DNA of 17,289 nucleotides from Burkholderiales bacterium (GTDB taxonomy: Bacteria > Pseudomonadota > Gammaproteobacteria > Burkholderiales > Burkholderiaceae_C). The notes beneath the pieces are model-generated. The model was not told the DNA's origin. It was given only the letters and a program-made list of their open reading frames with translations, and ran no database searches. Location of the stretch: positions 1 to 17,289 of the forward strand of contig JAABPT010000411.1 in assembly GCA_011391855.1 (NCBI GenBank), written 5' to 3'. Below, piece after piece: positions 7,516 through 16,117 of this stretch. Position 1 is the first letter of the stretch; each line of letters begins with the position of its first letter. Position numbers and translations under genes: made by a program.

Positions 7516-8703
7516 ATGCTCTCTGCTTGGCTGCTGCCAGAGCACATCGCCGATGTCCTGCCGACGCAGGCCCGGCGCATCGAAGACCTGAGGCGCGGCC
7601 TGCTCGACCGGGCGCGTGGTTACGGTTTCGAACTCGTGATGCCGCCGCTGCTGGAGCACCTGGAGTCGCTGCTGTCGGGCACCGGGCGCGAGCTCGACCT
7701 GAAGACCTTCAAGCTCGTCGACCAGCTCAGCGGCCGCACGCTGGGGCTGCGTGCCGACACTACGGCACAGGCCGCGCGCATCGACGCGCATTTGCTGAAC
7801 CGACAGGGCGTCACCCGCCTGTGCTATTGCGGGCCGGTGTTGCACACGCGGCCGGCCGGACTGGCCGCGACGCGTGAGCCGCTGCAGTTCGGGGCCGAGA
7901 TCTTCGGCCACGCCGGGCTGGAAGCCGACCTCGAGGCGGCCGAGCTGGCGCTGGACTGCCTGCAGCTGGCCGGCGTCACGCAGCCGGTGATCGACCTGGC
8001 CGATGCGCGCGTGCTGCGTGGCGTATTCGCGGGCGTGCCGCTGGACGCTGCTCAACTGCAGGACGTGGCGCTGGCCCTCTCGGAGAAGGACGCGCCGGCC
8101 GTGGCTGCGCTCACACGCGGCGCGCCCGAGGAGGCGCGCCAGGCCCTGCAGGCCTTGCTGCGGCTGTACGGCGGCGACGAGGTACTGGACGAAGCGCGCC
8201 GCCAGTTGCCGACGCGGCCGCTGGTGCGCCAGGCGCTGGACGAACTGCAGTGGCTGGCCACGCACCTGCGGCTGGCCCATCCAGAACTGCGGACCGGCTT
8301 CGACCTTTCGGACATGAGCGGCTACGCCTACTACAGCGGCCCGCGCTTTGCCGTCTATGGCGCCGGCTGCAGTGATGCGCTGGCGCGCGGCGGCCGCTAC
8401 GACGAAGTGGGCGCGATCTTCGGCCGCAACCGGCCGGCGGTGGGTTTCAGCCTCGACCTCAAGACCCTGGCCGAGGTGGCGGCTGCCACGCCGGTGCCGA
8501 CCGCCATCCGCGCCCCCTGGGGCGAGGACCCCGAGCTGCGCAAGGCGGTGCGGCGCCTGCGTACGTCCGGCGAGACCGTTCTCTCCGTGCTGCCCGGCCA
8601 GGAACCCGAGACCGCCGCCTTCGAGTGCGACCGCGAGCTCGTCGCGGTCGACGGCCGCTGGGTGCTGCGCAGCGTCGACACTGCAGCAATACCTGCACCC
8701 TGA
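7516..8703 (+). CDS. hisZ: ATP phosphoribosyltransferase regulatory subunit HisZ
   Basis: This 395-residue protein is taken from ATG 7516 because the family N-terminus is M(L/S)(S/T)WLLPEHIADVLP. An in-frame ATG at 7489 would add nine residues and overlaps a probable -10 box. HisZ is a HisRS paralogue that keeps the class II catalytic fold but lacks the anticodon-binding domain. Visible here are VMPPLLEHLESLLSG, KLVDQLSGRTLGLRADTTAQAARI, a motif-2-like REPLQFGAEIFG (120-131) and SDMSGYAYYSG with ARGGRYDEVGAIFG near the end. It does not charge tRNA but forms an octamer with the short form of HisG, catalysing and regulating the first step of histidine synthesis from PRPP and ATP. In Burkholderiales it is commonly located before purA, away from the other his genes, as here (22-base gap). 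Confidence 0.93.
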   Translation: MLSAWLLPEHIADVLPTQARRIEDLRRGLLDRARGYGFELVMPPLLEHLESLLSGTGRELDLKTFKLVDQLSGRTLGLRADTTAQAARIDAHLLNRQGVTRLCYCGPVLHTRPAGLAATREPLQFGAEIFGHAGLEADLEAAELALDCLQLAGVTQPVIDLADARVLRGVFAGVPLDAAQLQDVALALSEKDAPAVAALTRGAPEEARQALQALLRLYGGDEVLDEARRQLPTRPLVRQALDELQWLATHLRLAHPELRTGFDLSDMSGYAYYSGPRFAVYGAGCSDALARGGRYDEVGAIFGRNRPAVGFSLDLKTLAEVAAATPVPTAIRAPWGEDPELRKAVRRLRTSGETVLSVLPGQEPETAAFECDRELVAVDGRWVLRSVDTAAIPAP

Positions 8704-8725
8704 TTCAACCAAGGACCACCGAACC

Positions 8726-10066
<1,341 letters not shown>

Positions 10067-10095
10067 AGACGAAGCACAACGAGGAGACCGCGAAC

Positions 10096-10617
10096 ATGCT
10101 CACCGACGACGGCAAGCACCTGTACGTGTCCTGGGACGAGTACCACCTGCTGACCGAGCGGCTGGCGCTGAAGGTGCACCACTCGGGCTGGGAGTTCGAC
10201 CAGATCCTGTGCCTGGCGCGCGGCGGCATGCGGCCGGGCGACGTGCTCTCGCGCGTGTTCGACAAGCCGCTGGCGATCATGTCCACCAGCTCCTACCGTG
10301 CCGAGGCCGGCACCATCCAGGGCCGGCTGGACCTGGCCAAGTACATCACCATGCCCAAGGGCGAGGTGGCCGGCCGCGTGCTGCTGGTCGACGACCTGGC
10401 CGACACCGGCCACACGCTGCGCGCGGTGGTCGAGCGGTTGCGCGGCATGCCGTCGATCCAGGAGCTGCGCGCCGCGGTGATCTGGGTCAAGGGCGTCTCG
10501 ACCTACCTCCCCGACTACTACGTGGAGAGCCTGCCCACCAGCCCCTGGATCCACCAGCCGTTCGAGGAATACGACGGCCTGCGTCCGGAAGGGTTGGCGA
10601 AGAAGTTTGCGGTCTGA
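10096..10617 (+). CDS. PRPP-dependent purine-type phosphoribosyltransferase
   Basis: This 173-residue protein starts at ATG 10096, with GAGGAGA at 10081-10087 as ribosome binding site. It is a type I phosphoribosyltransferase: the PRPP loop VLLVDDLADTGHTL (95-108) has the acidic pair Asp99-Asp100. The pyrophosphate-loop region is CLARGGMRPGDVLS (39-52), and the C-terminal part contains WIHQPFEEYDG. The overall form resembles the hypoxanthine/xanthine/guanine transferases of the COG2236/Gpt type. Position 29 bases after purA suggests purine salvage, converting a free base and PRPP to the nucleotide. Substrate cannot be read from the sequence, so I give no gene symbol. A strong terminator hairpin begins 7 bases after its stop. 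Confidence 0.88.
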   Translation: MLTDDGKHLYVSWDEYHLLTERLALKVHHSGWEFDQILCLARGGMRPGDVLSRVFDKPLAIMSTSSYRAEAGTIQGRLDLAKYITMPKGEVAGRVLLVDDLADTGHTLRAVVERLRGMPSIQELRAAVIWVKGVSTYLPDYYVESLPTSPWIHQPFEEYDGLRPEGLAKKFAV

Positions 10618-10624
10618 AAATGAA

Positions 10625-10652
10625 AATGGCCGACACTTTCGTGCCGGCCATT
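10625..10652. terminator. Bidirectional hairpin terminator between the phosphoribosyltransferase gene and tRNA-Leu
   Basis: AATGGCCG (10625-10632) pairs exactly with CGGCCATT (10645-10652). An inner CAC/GTG (10634-10636 / 10641-10643) extends the stem across one A-C mismatch to a TTTC loop. On the plus strand it is followed by CATTTGATT. On the minus strand it is followed by ATTTTCATTTTC, a better T-rich tract. It therefore fits a factor-independent terminator for tRNA-Leu on the minus strand and probably also for the purA-side operon on the plus strand. Confidence 0.75.
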
Positions 10653-10660
10653 CATTTGAT

Positions 10661-10745
<85 letters not shown>

Positions 10746-10790
10746 AGGTGATCCTGCCCACCAAAGTGGTCAGGATTTCAAAAACCAAGG

Positions 10791-10820
10791 ATTCTATCAT
10801 CAAAGAAATATCGACTTCAA
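10791..10820 (-). promoter_or_regulatory. Sigma-70 type promoter for tRNA-Leu
   Basis: On the minus strand TTGAAG (complement of 10815-10820; 4 of 6 to TTGACA) is followed after 18 bases by TAGAAT (complement of 10791-10796; 5 of 6 to TATAAT). Transcription would start near 10785, about 40 bases before the tRNA 5' end at 10745. This is the most consensus-like promoter in the window and sits in an unusually A+T-rich patch. It overlaps the upstream reading frame of rnr on the other strand. Confidence 0.65.
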
Positions 10821-10855
10821 GCTCTTCGGCTGCCGGCCCCGCCCTGGCGGGTGAA

Positions 10856-13063
10856 GTGGACGGCCGCGTCGAGGGTCATCGCGACGGCCACGGCTTCGTC
10901 ATTCCCGACAACGGCGACCCCGCCATCTACCTCTCTCCGCAGGAAATGCGCAGCGTGCTGCACCGCGACCGGGTGCGCGTGCGCGTGCTGCGGCTGGACC
11001 GCAAGGGCCGCCCCGAAGGCCGCGTGCTCGACATCCTGGAGCGCCGCAAGACACCCATCATCGGCCGCCTGCTGCACGAAGGCGGGCAGTGGGTGGTGGC
11101 GCCCGAAGACAGCCGCTTCGGCCAGGACATCCTGATCCCGAAGAACGCCACCGCCAGCGCCGCGGTGGGGCAGGTGGTGTCGGTGGAACTGACCGAGCCG
11201 CCCTCGCTGCACTCGCAGCCGGTGGGCCGAGTGGCCGAGGTGCTGGGCGAGATCGACGACGCCGGCATGGAGATCGAGATCGCGGTGCGCAAGTACGAAG
11301 TGCCGCACCAGTTCTCGGCCGAGACGCTGGCCGCGGCGGCGGCGCTGCCCGAGCGCCTGCGCGCCGTCGACCGCAAGCACCGCGTCGACCTCACCGACGT
11401 GCCGCTGGTCACCATCGACGGCGAAGACGCGCGCGACTTCGACGACGCGGTCTATGCCGAGCCGTTCAAGCGCGGCCGCGGCAAGACGGCACTGGAAGGC
11501 TGGCGCCTGCTGGTGGCCATTGCCGATGTGAGCCACTACGTGAAGCCCGGCGAACCGATCGACGACGACGCCTACGAGCGCGCCACCTCGGTCTACTTCC
11601 CGCGCCGTGTGATCCCCATGCTGCCGGAGAAGCTGTCCAACGGCCTGTGTTCGCTGAACCCCGAGCAGGACCGGCTGGCGATGGTCTGCGACATGGTCGT
11701 GGACAGCGACGGCCGCATCGACGCCTATCAGTTCTACCCGGCGATCATCAATTCGCACGCACGGCTGACGTACACGGAAGTGGCGGCGATCCTGGCCAAT
11801 ACGCGCGGACCCGAGGCGCACAAGCGGCCCGATCTCGTGCCGCACCTGCTGCACCTGCACGAGGTCTACCGCGCCTTGCTCAAGCAGCGCGCGCAGCGCG
11901 GCGCGGTGGACTTCGAGACCACCGAGACGCAGATCGTCTGCGACGAGAGCGGCCGCATCGAGAAGATCGTGCCGCGCACGCGCACCGAGGCGCACAAGCT
12001 CATCGAAGAATCCATGCTGGCGGCCAACGTGTGCGCGGCCGAATTCATCACCGCCGGCGAGCACCCCAGCCTGTTCCGCGTGCACGAAGGCCCCACGCCC
12101 GAGAAGCGGGTGATCCTGCAGGGTTACCTGAAGGCCCTGGGCATCGGCCTGCACCTGAGTGACGACCCGGCGCCGGGCGAGTACCAGGCCATCGCGCAGG
12201 CCACCCAGGAACGGCCCGACGCGACGCAGATCCACACCATGCTGCTGCGCTCCATGCAGCAGGCTATCTACACCGCCACCAACGCCGGGCACTTCGGCCT
12301 GGCCTACGGCGCCTACACGCACTTCACGAGTCCGATCCGGCGCTACCCCGACCTGCTGGTGCACCGCGTCATCAAGGCGCTGCTGGGTTCGCGCCGCTAC
12401 CACCTGGTGCCCAGCGAGCACACGCGTGTGCCCGAGCTGCGGCGCGGCGGCAAGGTGGCTCACAAGCCGGCCAAGCCCTTGTCGCAGGAGATGGCGCTGT
12501 GGGAATCGGTGGGCGCGCATTGCAGCGCCAACGAACGCCGCGCCGACGAAGCCAGCCGCGACGTCGAGGCCTGGCTCAAGTGCCGCTACATGCGCGAACA
12601 CCTTGGCGAGGAATTCTCCGGCACCGTGAGCGCGGTGACGAGCTTCGGCCTCTTCGTGACGCTGGACGCGCTGTATGTCGAAGGCCTGGTGCACATCACC
12701 GAGCTCGGCGGCGAGTACTACCGCTTCGACGAAGCGCGCCAGGAACTGCGCGGCGAACGCACGGGCATCCGCTACGCGGTGGGCGCGCGCGTGCGGGTGC
12801 AGGTCAGCCGCGTCGACCTGGACGGCCGCAAGATCGACTTCCGCATCGTGCGCGAAGGCGAGGGCGAGCGGCCGCTGGCGCGCAGCGACAAGGCCCGCGC
12901 GCCGGGCTCGGCCGTGGAGGAGCTGGCCGGCGTGCGAGCCACCGACCGCGCGGTGAAGACGGCGTCGCGCGCCTCCCGCAGCAAGGGGGCGGCGGAAGGC
13001 GGCGGGCGGTCGCGCAAGCCCGGTGCGCAGAGGCCGGCTCCCAAGCCGCGCACGCGGCGCTGA
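10856..13063 (+). CDS. rnr: Exoribonuclease R (RNase II/RNB family)
   Basis: About 735 residues if begun at GTG 10856 (Met-Asp-Gly-Arg-Val-Glu-Gly-His-Arg). The frame is open upstream through the tRNA gene, with possible GTG starts at 10766 and 10748 but no ATG and no good Shine-Dalgarno. The start is therefore uncertain, and some homologues may keep residues upstream of 10856. Cold-shock-like RNA-binding domains come first (VEGHRDGHGFV at 6-15, then PIIGRLLHEGG). The RNB catalytic domain has the metal-binding aspartates in DGEDARDFDDAVY (188-200) and HFTSPIRRYPDLLVHR (489-504). The S1 domain begins near FSGTVSAVTSFGLFV (587-601), and the tail is basic and Arg/Lys/Ala-rich. RNase R is a processive 3'-5' exonuclease that degrades structured RNA, rRNA fragments and, with tmRNA, defective mRNA. 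The stop codon lies inside the first hairpin repeat of the array that follows. Confidence 0.92.
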   Translation: MDGRVEGHRDGHGFVIPDNGDPAIYLSPQEMRSVLHRDRVRVRVLRLDRKGRPEGRVLDILERRKTPIIGRLLHEGGQWVVAPEDSRFGQDILIPKNATASAAVGQVVSVELTEPPSLHSQPVGRVAEVLGEIDDAGMEIEIAVRKYEVPHQFSAETLAAAAALPERLRAVDRKHRVDLTDVPLVTIDGEDARDFDDAVYAEPFKRGRGKTALEGWRLLVAIADVSHYVKPGEPIDDDAYERATSVYFPRRVIPMLPEKLSNGLCSLNPEQDRLAMVCDMVVDSDGRIDAYQFYPAIINSHARLTYTEVAAILANTRGPEAHKRPDLVPHLLHLHEVYRALLKQRAQRGAVDFETTETQIVCDESGRIEKIVPRTRTEAHKLIEESMLAANVCAAEFITAGEHPSLFRVHEGPTPEKRVILQGYLKALGIGLHLSDDPAPGEYQAIAQATQERPDATQIHTMLLRSMQQAIYTATNAGHFGLAYGAYTHFTSPIRRYPDLLVHRVIKALLGSRRYHLVPSEHTRVPELRRGGKVAHKPAKPLSQEMALWESVGAHCSANERRADEASRDVEAWLKCRYMREHLGEEFSGTVSAVTSFGLFVTLDALYVEGLVHITELGGEYYRFDEARQELRGERTGIRYAVGARVRVQVSRVDLDGRKIDFRIVREGEGERPLARSDKARAPGSAVEELAGVRATDRAVKTASRASRSKGAAEGGGRSRKPGAQRPAPKPRTRR

Positions 13064-13243
13064 AAGGCGCCGCAAGCTCTCGCACTCGGCGCTGAAGAGC
13101 GCCTCAGGCTGGAACTGGGCTCTGAGGAGTGCTGCAGGCAGGTCTTGGCACTGAAGTGCCGCGCAGTTTGCACTGCGCGCCCAAGCGCGCTGCAGACTGG
13201 CTCTCAGCGCCTTGTGGCACCGTTCAGCGTGTGCCGGCGCCGG
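13054..13243. repeat. Degenerate tandem hairpin-repeat array (~30-bp period) between convergent rnr and nnr
   Basis: Units begin at about 13057, 13089, 13119, 13148, 13177 and 13207 (spacing 32, 30, 29, 29, 30). They open with GCGCTGAAA, GCGCTGAAG, GCTCTGAGG, GCACTGAAG, GCGCCCAAG and GCGCCTTGT. Most fold on themselves: GCGGCGC 13054-13060 / GCGCCGC 13067-13073; GGCGCT 13088-13093 / AGCGCC 13098-13103; GGCACT 13147-13152 / AGTGCC 13155-13160; GCGCAGT 13161-13167 / ACTGCGC 13172-13178; GCGCGC 13175-13180 / GCGCGC 13185-13190; GGCAC 13216-13220 / GTGCC 13231-13235. The third unit has a TT mismatch. Arms change together while pairing is kept. CCGGCGCCGG (13234-13243) closes the array next to the nnr stop. 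There is no T-tract and no protein frame crosses it with a start and homology. It includes the whole 180-base gap between the genes. Confidence 0.7.
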
Positions 13244-14764
13244 TCAGGCCGCGGGCAGGCGGACCAGCGCTTCCACCAGATCGGCGGCGCGCAGTGGACC
13301 CGTGTTGCCGGCCCGTGCGAACAGATCCGCCGCGCGGCCATGCTGCCAGGCGGCCGCCGCGGCCACGTCGGCGGCCTCGGCTTTCGGCTGCTGTGCCCAC
13401 AGCCCGGCGGCCCAGCCCGCGAGCACGTCGCCAGTGCCGGCCGTGGCCAGTGCGGCGTTGCCCGTCGGGTTGAAGTGCGGCAGTCGTCCGGCGGCCGCGA
13501 TCACGCTGCCCGAACCCTTCAGCAGCACGGTCGCGCCGGTGTCGGCGGCCAATTGCCGAGCCGCTGCCAGGCGGTCGCGCTGCACTTCGGCACTGCCCGT
13601 TTGCAGCAGTCGCGCGGCTTCCAGCGGGTGCGGCGTGAGCAGCGTGGCCAGCCCGCGCGCGGCGCGGGCGCGCAACAGCGGTTGCAGCGCGGGATCGGCG
13701 GCCAGCGCATTCAGCGCATCGGCGTCGAGCACCAACCGCGCCGCATGCGACAGCAGCGGTGGCAGCGCGGCGCGCGCTGCCTCGCCGCCGCCGCAGCCGC
13801 AGACCACCGTGGTCTGGGCCAGCAGCGCCGGCGGCGACTGCCACCAGGCGGTGCGCCCCATCAACTCCGGCCGCGCCGGGTCGAGCAGCACGGCCTGCGG
13901 GTCGAGCGGGCTGCAGTAGACGCGCCCGGCTCCCGCGGCCAGGGCGGCGCTGGCTGCCAACCACGCGGCACCCACCATGCCGGCTGCGCCGCCCACCACG
14001 GCCACGTCGCCGAAACTGCCCTTGTGCGCGGCATGCCGGCGCAGCGGCGGAGCCGGTGGGCCGCTCAGCCAGGCCGTCGGCGCATCCGCCTTCACGCCCA
14101 GCGTGTCGAGCCAGATTTCGCCGGACCGGTCTCGGCCATGGCCCGTGCAGCATCCCGGCTTGACGGTGAGCAGCGCCAGCGTGACGTCGGCGCGCACGGC
14201 GGCGGCGCCGAGCAGGGCGCCGGTGTCGGGGTGCAGACCCGAAGGCAGGTCGACGGCCAGCACCGGTGCTTGCACCTCGTTCATGGCTGCGATGGCCGCG
14301 GCGATGGCGCCTTGTGGCGCGCGCGCCGCGCCGATACCGAGCAACGCATCGATGAACAGGTCGGCCTCGCTCCTGTCGAGGTTGCCCATGTCGAGGTTGC
14401 CCATGTCGATGGCCACACCGGCTTGCTGCGCATCGCTCAGCGCCTGCGCCGCGTCGGCCGGCAGGCGCATGGGATCGCCCAGCAGGCTGACGCGCACGGC
14501 CACGCCAGCCGCGTGCAGGTGGCGTGCCGCGACCAAACCGTCACCGCCGTTGTTGCCCGGGCCGGCCAGCACCTGCACCCGCCGTGCCCGCGGTGCCCAG
14601 GCCAGGGCCAGCCGGGCAACGGCCAGTCCGGCACGCTCCATCAGCACATGCGGTGCGTGCAGCGCCAGGGCCGCCTGTTCTGCAGCGCGTGACGCCTGGG
14701 CGTCGTGCAGCGGCCAGGGGCCGCCGGTGGGTGAGATGCGGGTGATGCCGCCGTGCGGGCTCAT
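13244..14764 (-). CDS. nnr: Bifunctional NAD(P)H-hydrate repair enzyme (epimerase + ADP/ATP-dependent dehydratase)
   Basis: This 506-residue protein begins at the ATG complementary to 14762-14764 and ends at TGA 13244-13246. The N-terminal YjeF_N epimerase half has GPGNNGGDG (68-76), the acidic LFIDALLGIG (136-145) and VDLPSGLHPDTG (171-182). The C-terminal carbohydrate-kinase-like dehydratase half has KGSFGDVAVVGGAAGMVGA (248-266), LDADALNAL (346-354), TPHPLEAARL (377-386), KGSG (416-419), NPTGN (432-436) and ATAGTGDVLAG (440-450). It repairs hydrated NADH and NADPH (NADHX/NADPHX) arising from heat, acid or GAPDH side reaction. Length matches E. coli Nnr/YjeF (515). A 10-residue segment MGNLDMGNLD (121-130) is an exact duplication not expected in the family. 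It lies 58 bases downstream of the DadA-like gene on the same strand. Confidence 0.94.
   Translation of the reverse strand: MSPHGGITRISPTGGPWPLHDAQASRAAEQAALALHAPHVLMERAGLAVARLALAWAPRARRVQVLAGPGNNGGDGLVAARHLHAAGVAVRVSLLGDPMRLPADAAQALSDAQQAGVAIDMGNLDMGNLDRSEADLFIDALLGIGAARAPQGAIAAAIAAMNEVQAPVLAVDLPSGLHPDTGALLGAAAVRADVTLALLTVKPGCCTGHGRDRSGEIWLDTLGVKADAPTAWLSGPPAPPLRRHAAHKGSFGDVAVVGGAAGMVGAAWLAASAALAAGAGRVYCSPLDPQAVLLDPARPELMGRTAWWQSPPALLAQTTVVCGCGGGEAARAALPPLLSHAARLVLDADALNALAADPALQPLLRARAARGLATLLTPHPLEAARLLQTGSAEVQRDRLAAARQLAADTGATVLLKGSGSVIAAAGRLPHFNPTGNAALATAGTGDVLAGWAAGLWAQQPKAEAADVAAAAAWQHGRAADLFARAGNTGPLRAADLVEALVRLPAA
14375..14404. repeat. Exact 15-bp tandem duplication inside nnr
   Basis: GTCGAGGTTGCCCAT occurs twice in direct succession (14375-14389 and 14390-14404) and is followed by GTCGATGG, a partial third match. 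On the minus strand it encodes MGNLD twice (residues 121-130 of Nnr). The copies are identical at all 15 positions, including third codon positions, which suggests recent slippage. It lies in the epimerase half, just before the conserved LFIDALLGIG block. Confidence 0.85.
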
Positions 14765-14792
14765 GCCGCGATTGTCGCGCTGCGCTGAGCGG

Positions 14793-14812
14793 TGCGCGCA
14801 GGCACGCGCGCA
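14793..14812. other. Hairpin in the dadA-nnr gap
   Basis: TGCGCGC (14793-14799) and GCGCGCA (14806-14812) are exact reverse complements around AGGCAC, 10 bases past the stop of the DadA-like gene on the minus strand. It is GC-only and has no T-tract, so it is unlikely to be an efficient intrinsic terminator. It may be chance in a run of alternating GC, or a mild transcript 3' structure. Confidence 0.3.
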
Positions 14813-14822
14813 TGCGCCAGCC

Positions 14823-16079
14823 TCAACGCAGGCGTGCGGCCGTGAGCCCGGAAAGGTCGAGCGGCGCCTCGCGCCCGGCCACCACTTCGGCCAGCACGCG
14901 CGCCGAACCGCAGGCCAGTGCCCAGCCGCTGGCGCCGTGGCCCAGGTTCAGCCAGATGCCGGGCACGCCGCTGTCGCCAAGCACCGGTGGGCCGTCGGGC
15001 AGCATCGGTCGCGCACCCTTCCAGTGCTGCGCGTTGCGCGTGAGTGCGGCGCCGGGGAACCAGTCGTCGAGGACGCGGTAGAGCGTGCGCACGGCGTCGG
15101 GGTCGATGTGGTCGAGCCGGCCGCCGACTTCGGCCAGGCCGGCGACCCGGATGCGCTGGCCCAGCCGCGTGATGGCGACCTGGTGGGTTTCGTCCATCAG
15201 CGCAGCGCGCGGACCCAGCGGCGGGTGGCCGTCGACATGCCGCACCGGCGCCGTCACCGCATAGCCGTGGATCGGCGCCAGCGGCAGCTTCAGGCCGATC
15301 GACGCCAGCAGCGCATTGGCCTGCACGCCGGCGCACAGCACGATCGCGTCGAACTGGTGGTGCTGGCCGTCTCCGGCGGTGAGCGCCGGACGGGCGCCTG
15401 GCGCCAGGCGGCGCACGTCGGCATCAAAGCAATAGCGCGCCCCCAGTCGCTGGGCTTCGGTCTTGAGCAGGTGTGCGAAATGGCGGCAGTTGCCCACGCC
15501 GTCGTGCGGCAGGTGGATCGCGGCGGCCAGCGCGGTTTCTGGGTTGAGGCCCGGCTCGATCTGCCGGCAACGCGCCGCGTCCACCACGTCGTGTGCGACA
15601 CCGGCTTCGCGCAGCAGCGCCAACCCGCGCTGCGCGCGCGCCAGGTCGCGCGCAGTGCGCAACAGCACCAGGAAGCCGGGCATCTGCTGGAAGTCCAGGC
15701 GCAGCACGCGGGTCAGTTCCAGCAGCCGTTCCTGGCTGACCTGGACCAGGCGCTGCAGCGCCGCCCGGTTCGCCGCATGCACCTGCGGCCGGCAGGAGCG
15801 CCACCAGCGCCACATCCAGGACAGGTGCGACCACGCGTTCCAACCGCCGAATCGCAGGGACGAATGAGGGCTCAGCAGGCCCTGCAGCAGCTGCCCCGGC
15901 ATGCCCGGCGCGGCCCAAGGCGCGACACAGCCCGCGGCCACGACGCCGGCGTTGGCGAAGCTCGCCTCGGCGGCCACGCTGTTGCGGCGTTCGAAGACGG
16001 TGACCTCCAGGCCCAGGGCGGCCAGCTCGTAGGCGGTGGTGACGCCCACGATGCCGGCGCCGACCACGGCGACGCGCAT
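14823..16079 (-). CDS. dadA: FAD-dependent D-amino-acid dehydrogenase (DadA-like)
   Basis: This 418-residue protein starts at the ATG complementary to 16077-16079. GGAG (complement of 16087-16090) lies 7 bases upstream and fixes the start; the frame is open 46 codons further but that part is leader. The N-terminal Rossmann FAD motif is VVGAGIVGVTTAYEL (5-19) with the ribose-binding Glu30 at the end of beta-2. It is followed by the DadA signature ASFANAG (39-45) and APWAAPGMPGQL (53-64). The C-terminal FAD-binding stretch is LGHGASGWALACGSARVLAEVVAG. The family (DAO, DadA small subunit; E. coli 432 residues) oxidises D-amino acids, mainly D-alanine, to 2-oxo acids and passes electrons to the respiratory chain. 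No alanine racemase (dadX) is adjacent, so the substrate here is not proven. It is divergent from rpsB and upstream of nnr. Confidence 0.85.
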   Translation of the reverse strand: MRVAVVGAGIVGVTTAYELAALGLEVTVFERRNSVAAEASFANAGVVAAGCVAPWAAPGMPGQLLQGLLSPHSSLRFGGWNAWSHLSWMWRWWRSCRPQVHAANRAALQRLVQVSQERLLELTRVLRLDFQQMPGFLVLLRTARDLARAQRGLALLREAGVAHDVVDAARCRQIEPGLNPETALAAAIHLPHDGVGNCRHFAHLLKTEAQRLGARYCFDADVRRLAPGARPALTAGDGQHHQFDAIVLCAGVQANALLASIGLKLPLAPIHGYAVTAPVRHVDGHPPLGPRAALMDETHQVAITRLGQRIRVAGLAEVGGRLDHIDPDAVRTLYRVLDDWFPGAALTRNAQHWKGARPMLPDGPPVLGDSGVPGIWLNLGHGASGWALACGSARVLAEVVAGREAPLDLSGLTAARLR

Positions 16080-16084
16080 CGTCA

Positions 16085-16105
16085 GGCTCCGGCCCGTTGC
16101 GGGCC
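16085..16105 (-). promoter_or_regulatory. Leader hairpin and ribosome binding site of the dadA-like gene
   Basis: On the minus strand a perfect 6-bp stem with a 3-base loop (GGCCCG 16091-16096 / CGGGCC 16100-16105) is followed directly by GGAGCC (complement of 16085-16090), the Shine-Dalgarno of the dadA-like gene. The stem touches the ribosome binding site, so it could affect translation. On the plus strand the same dyad sits where the -35 of a possible rpsB promoter would be. Confidence 0.4.
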
Positions 16106-16108
16106 GCG

Positions 16109-16117
16109 TGCTAATAT
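16109..16117 (+). promoter_or_regulatory. Possible extended -10 promoter for rpsB
   Basis: TG-C-TAATAT (16109-16117) fits an extended -10 box (TAATAT against TATAAT, 4 of 6, preceded by TGn). There is no recognisable -35 at 16-18 bases upstream; that position lies by the GGCCCG/CGGGCC dyad. If used, the rpsB transcript would begin near 16124 and carry a leader of about 210 bases. Confidence 0.3.

Noticed and set aside
8348..8725. Upstream extension of purA inside hisZ
   Set aside because: The frame is an out-of-frame shadow of hisZ (Arg/Pro/Ala-rich). ATG 8726 has AAGGA and gives the normal PurA length.
13049..13243. CRISPR array suggested by ~30-base periodicity
   Set aside because: Units are degenerate, contiguous and self-pairing, with no identical repeats separated by unique spacers and no cas genes nearby.
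13145..14692. 515-codon plus-strand frame over the repeat array and antisense to nnr
   Set aside because: It is Arg/Gln/Gly-rich without domains, while the minus strand encodes a full Nnr with both enzyme halves and all motifs.
14793..14812. Intrinsic terminator between the DadA-like gene and nnr
   Set aside because: The hairpin is GC-only with no T-tract in either direction. The 58-base gap and same strand favour co-transcription.
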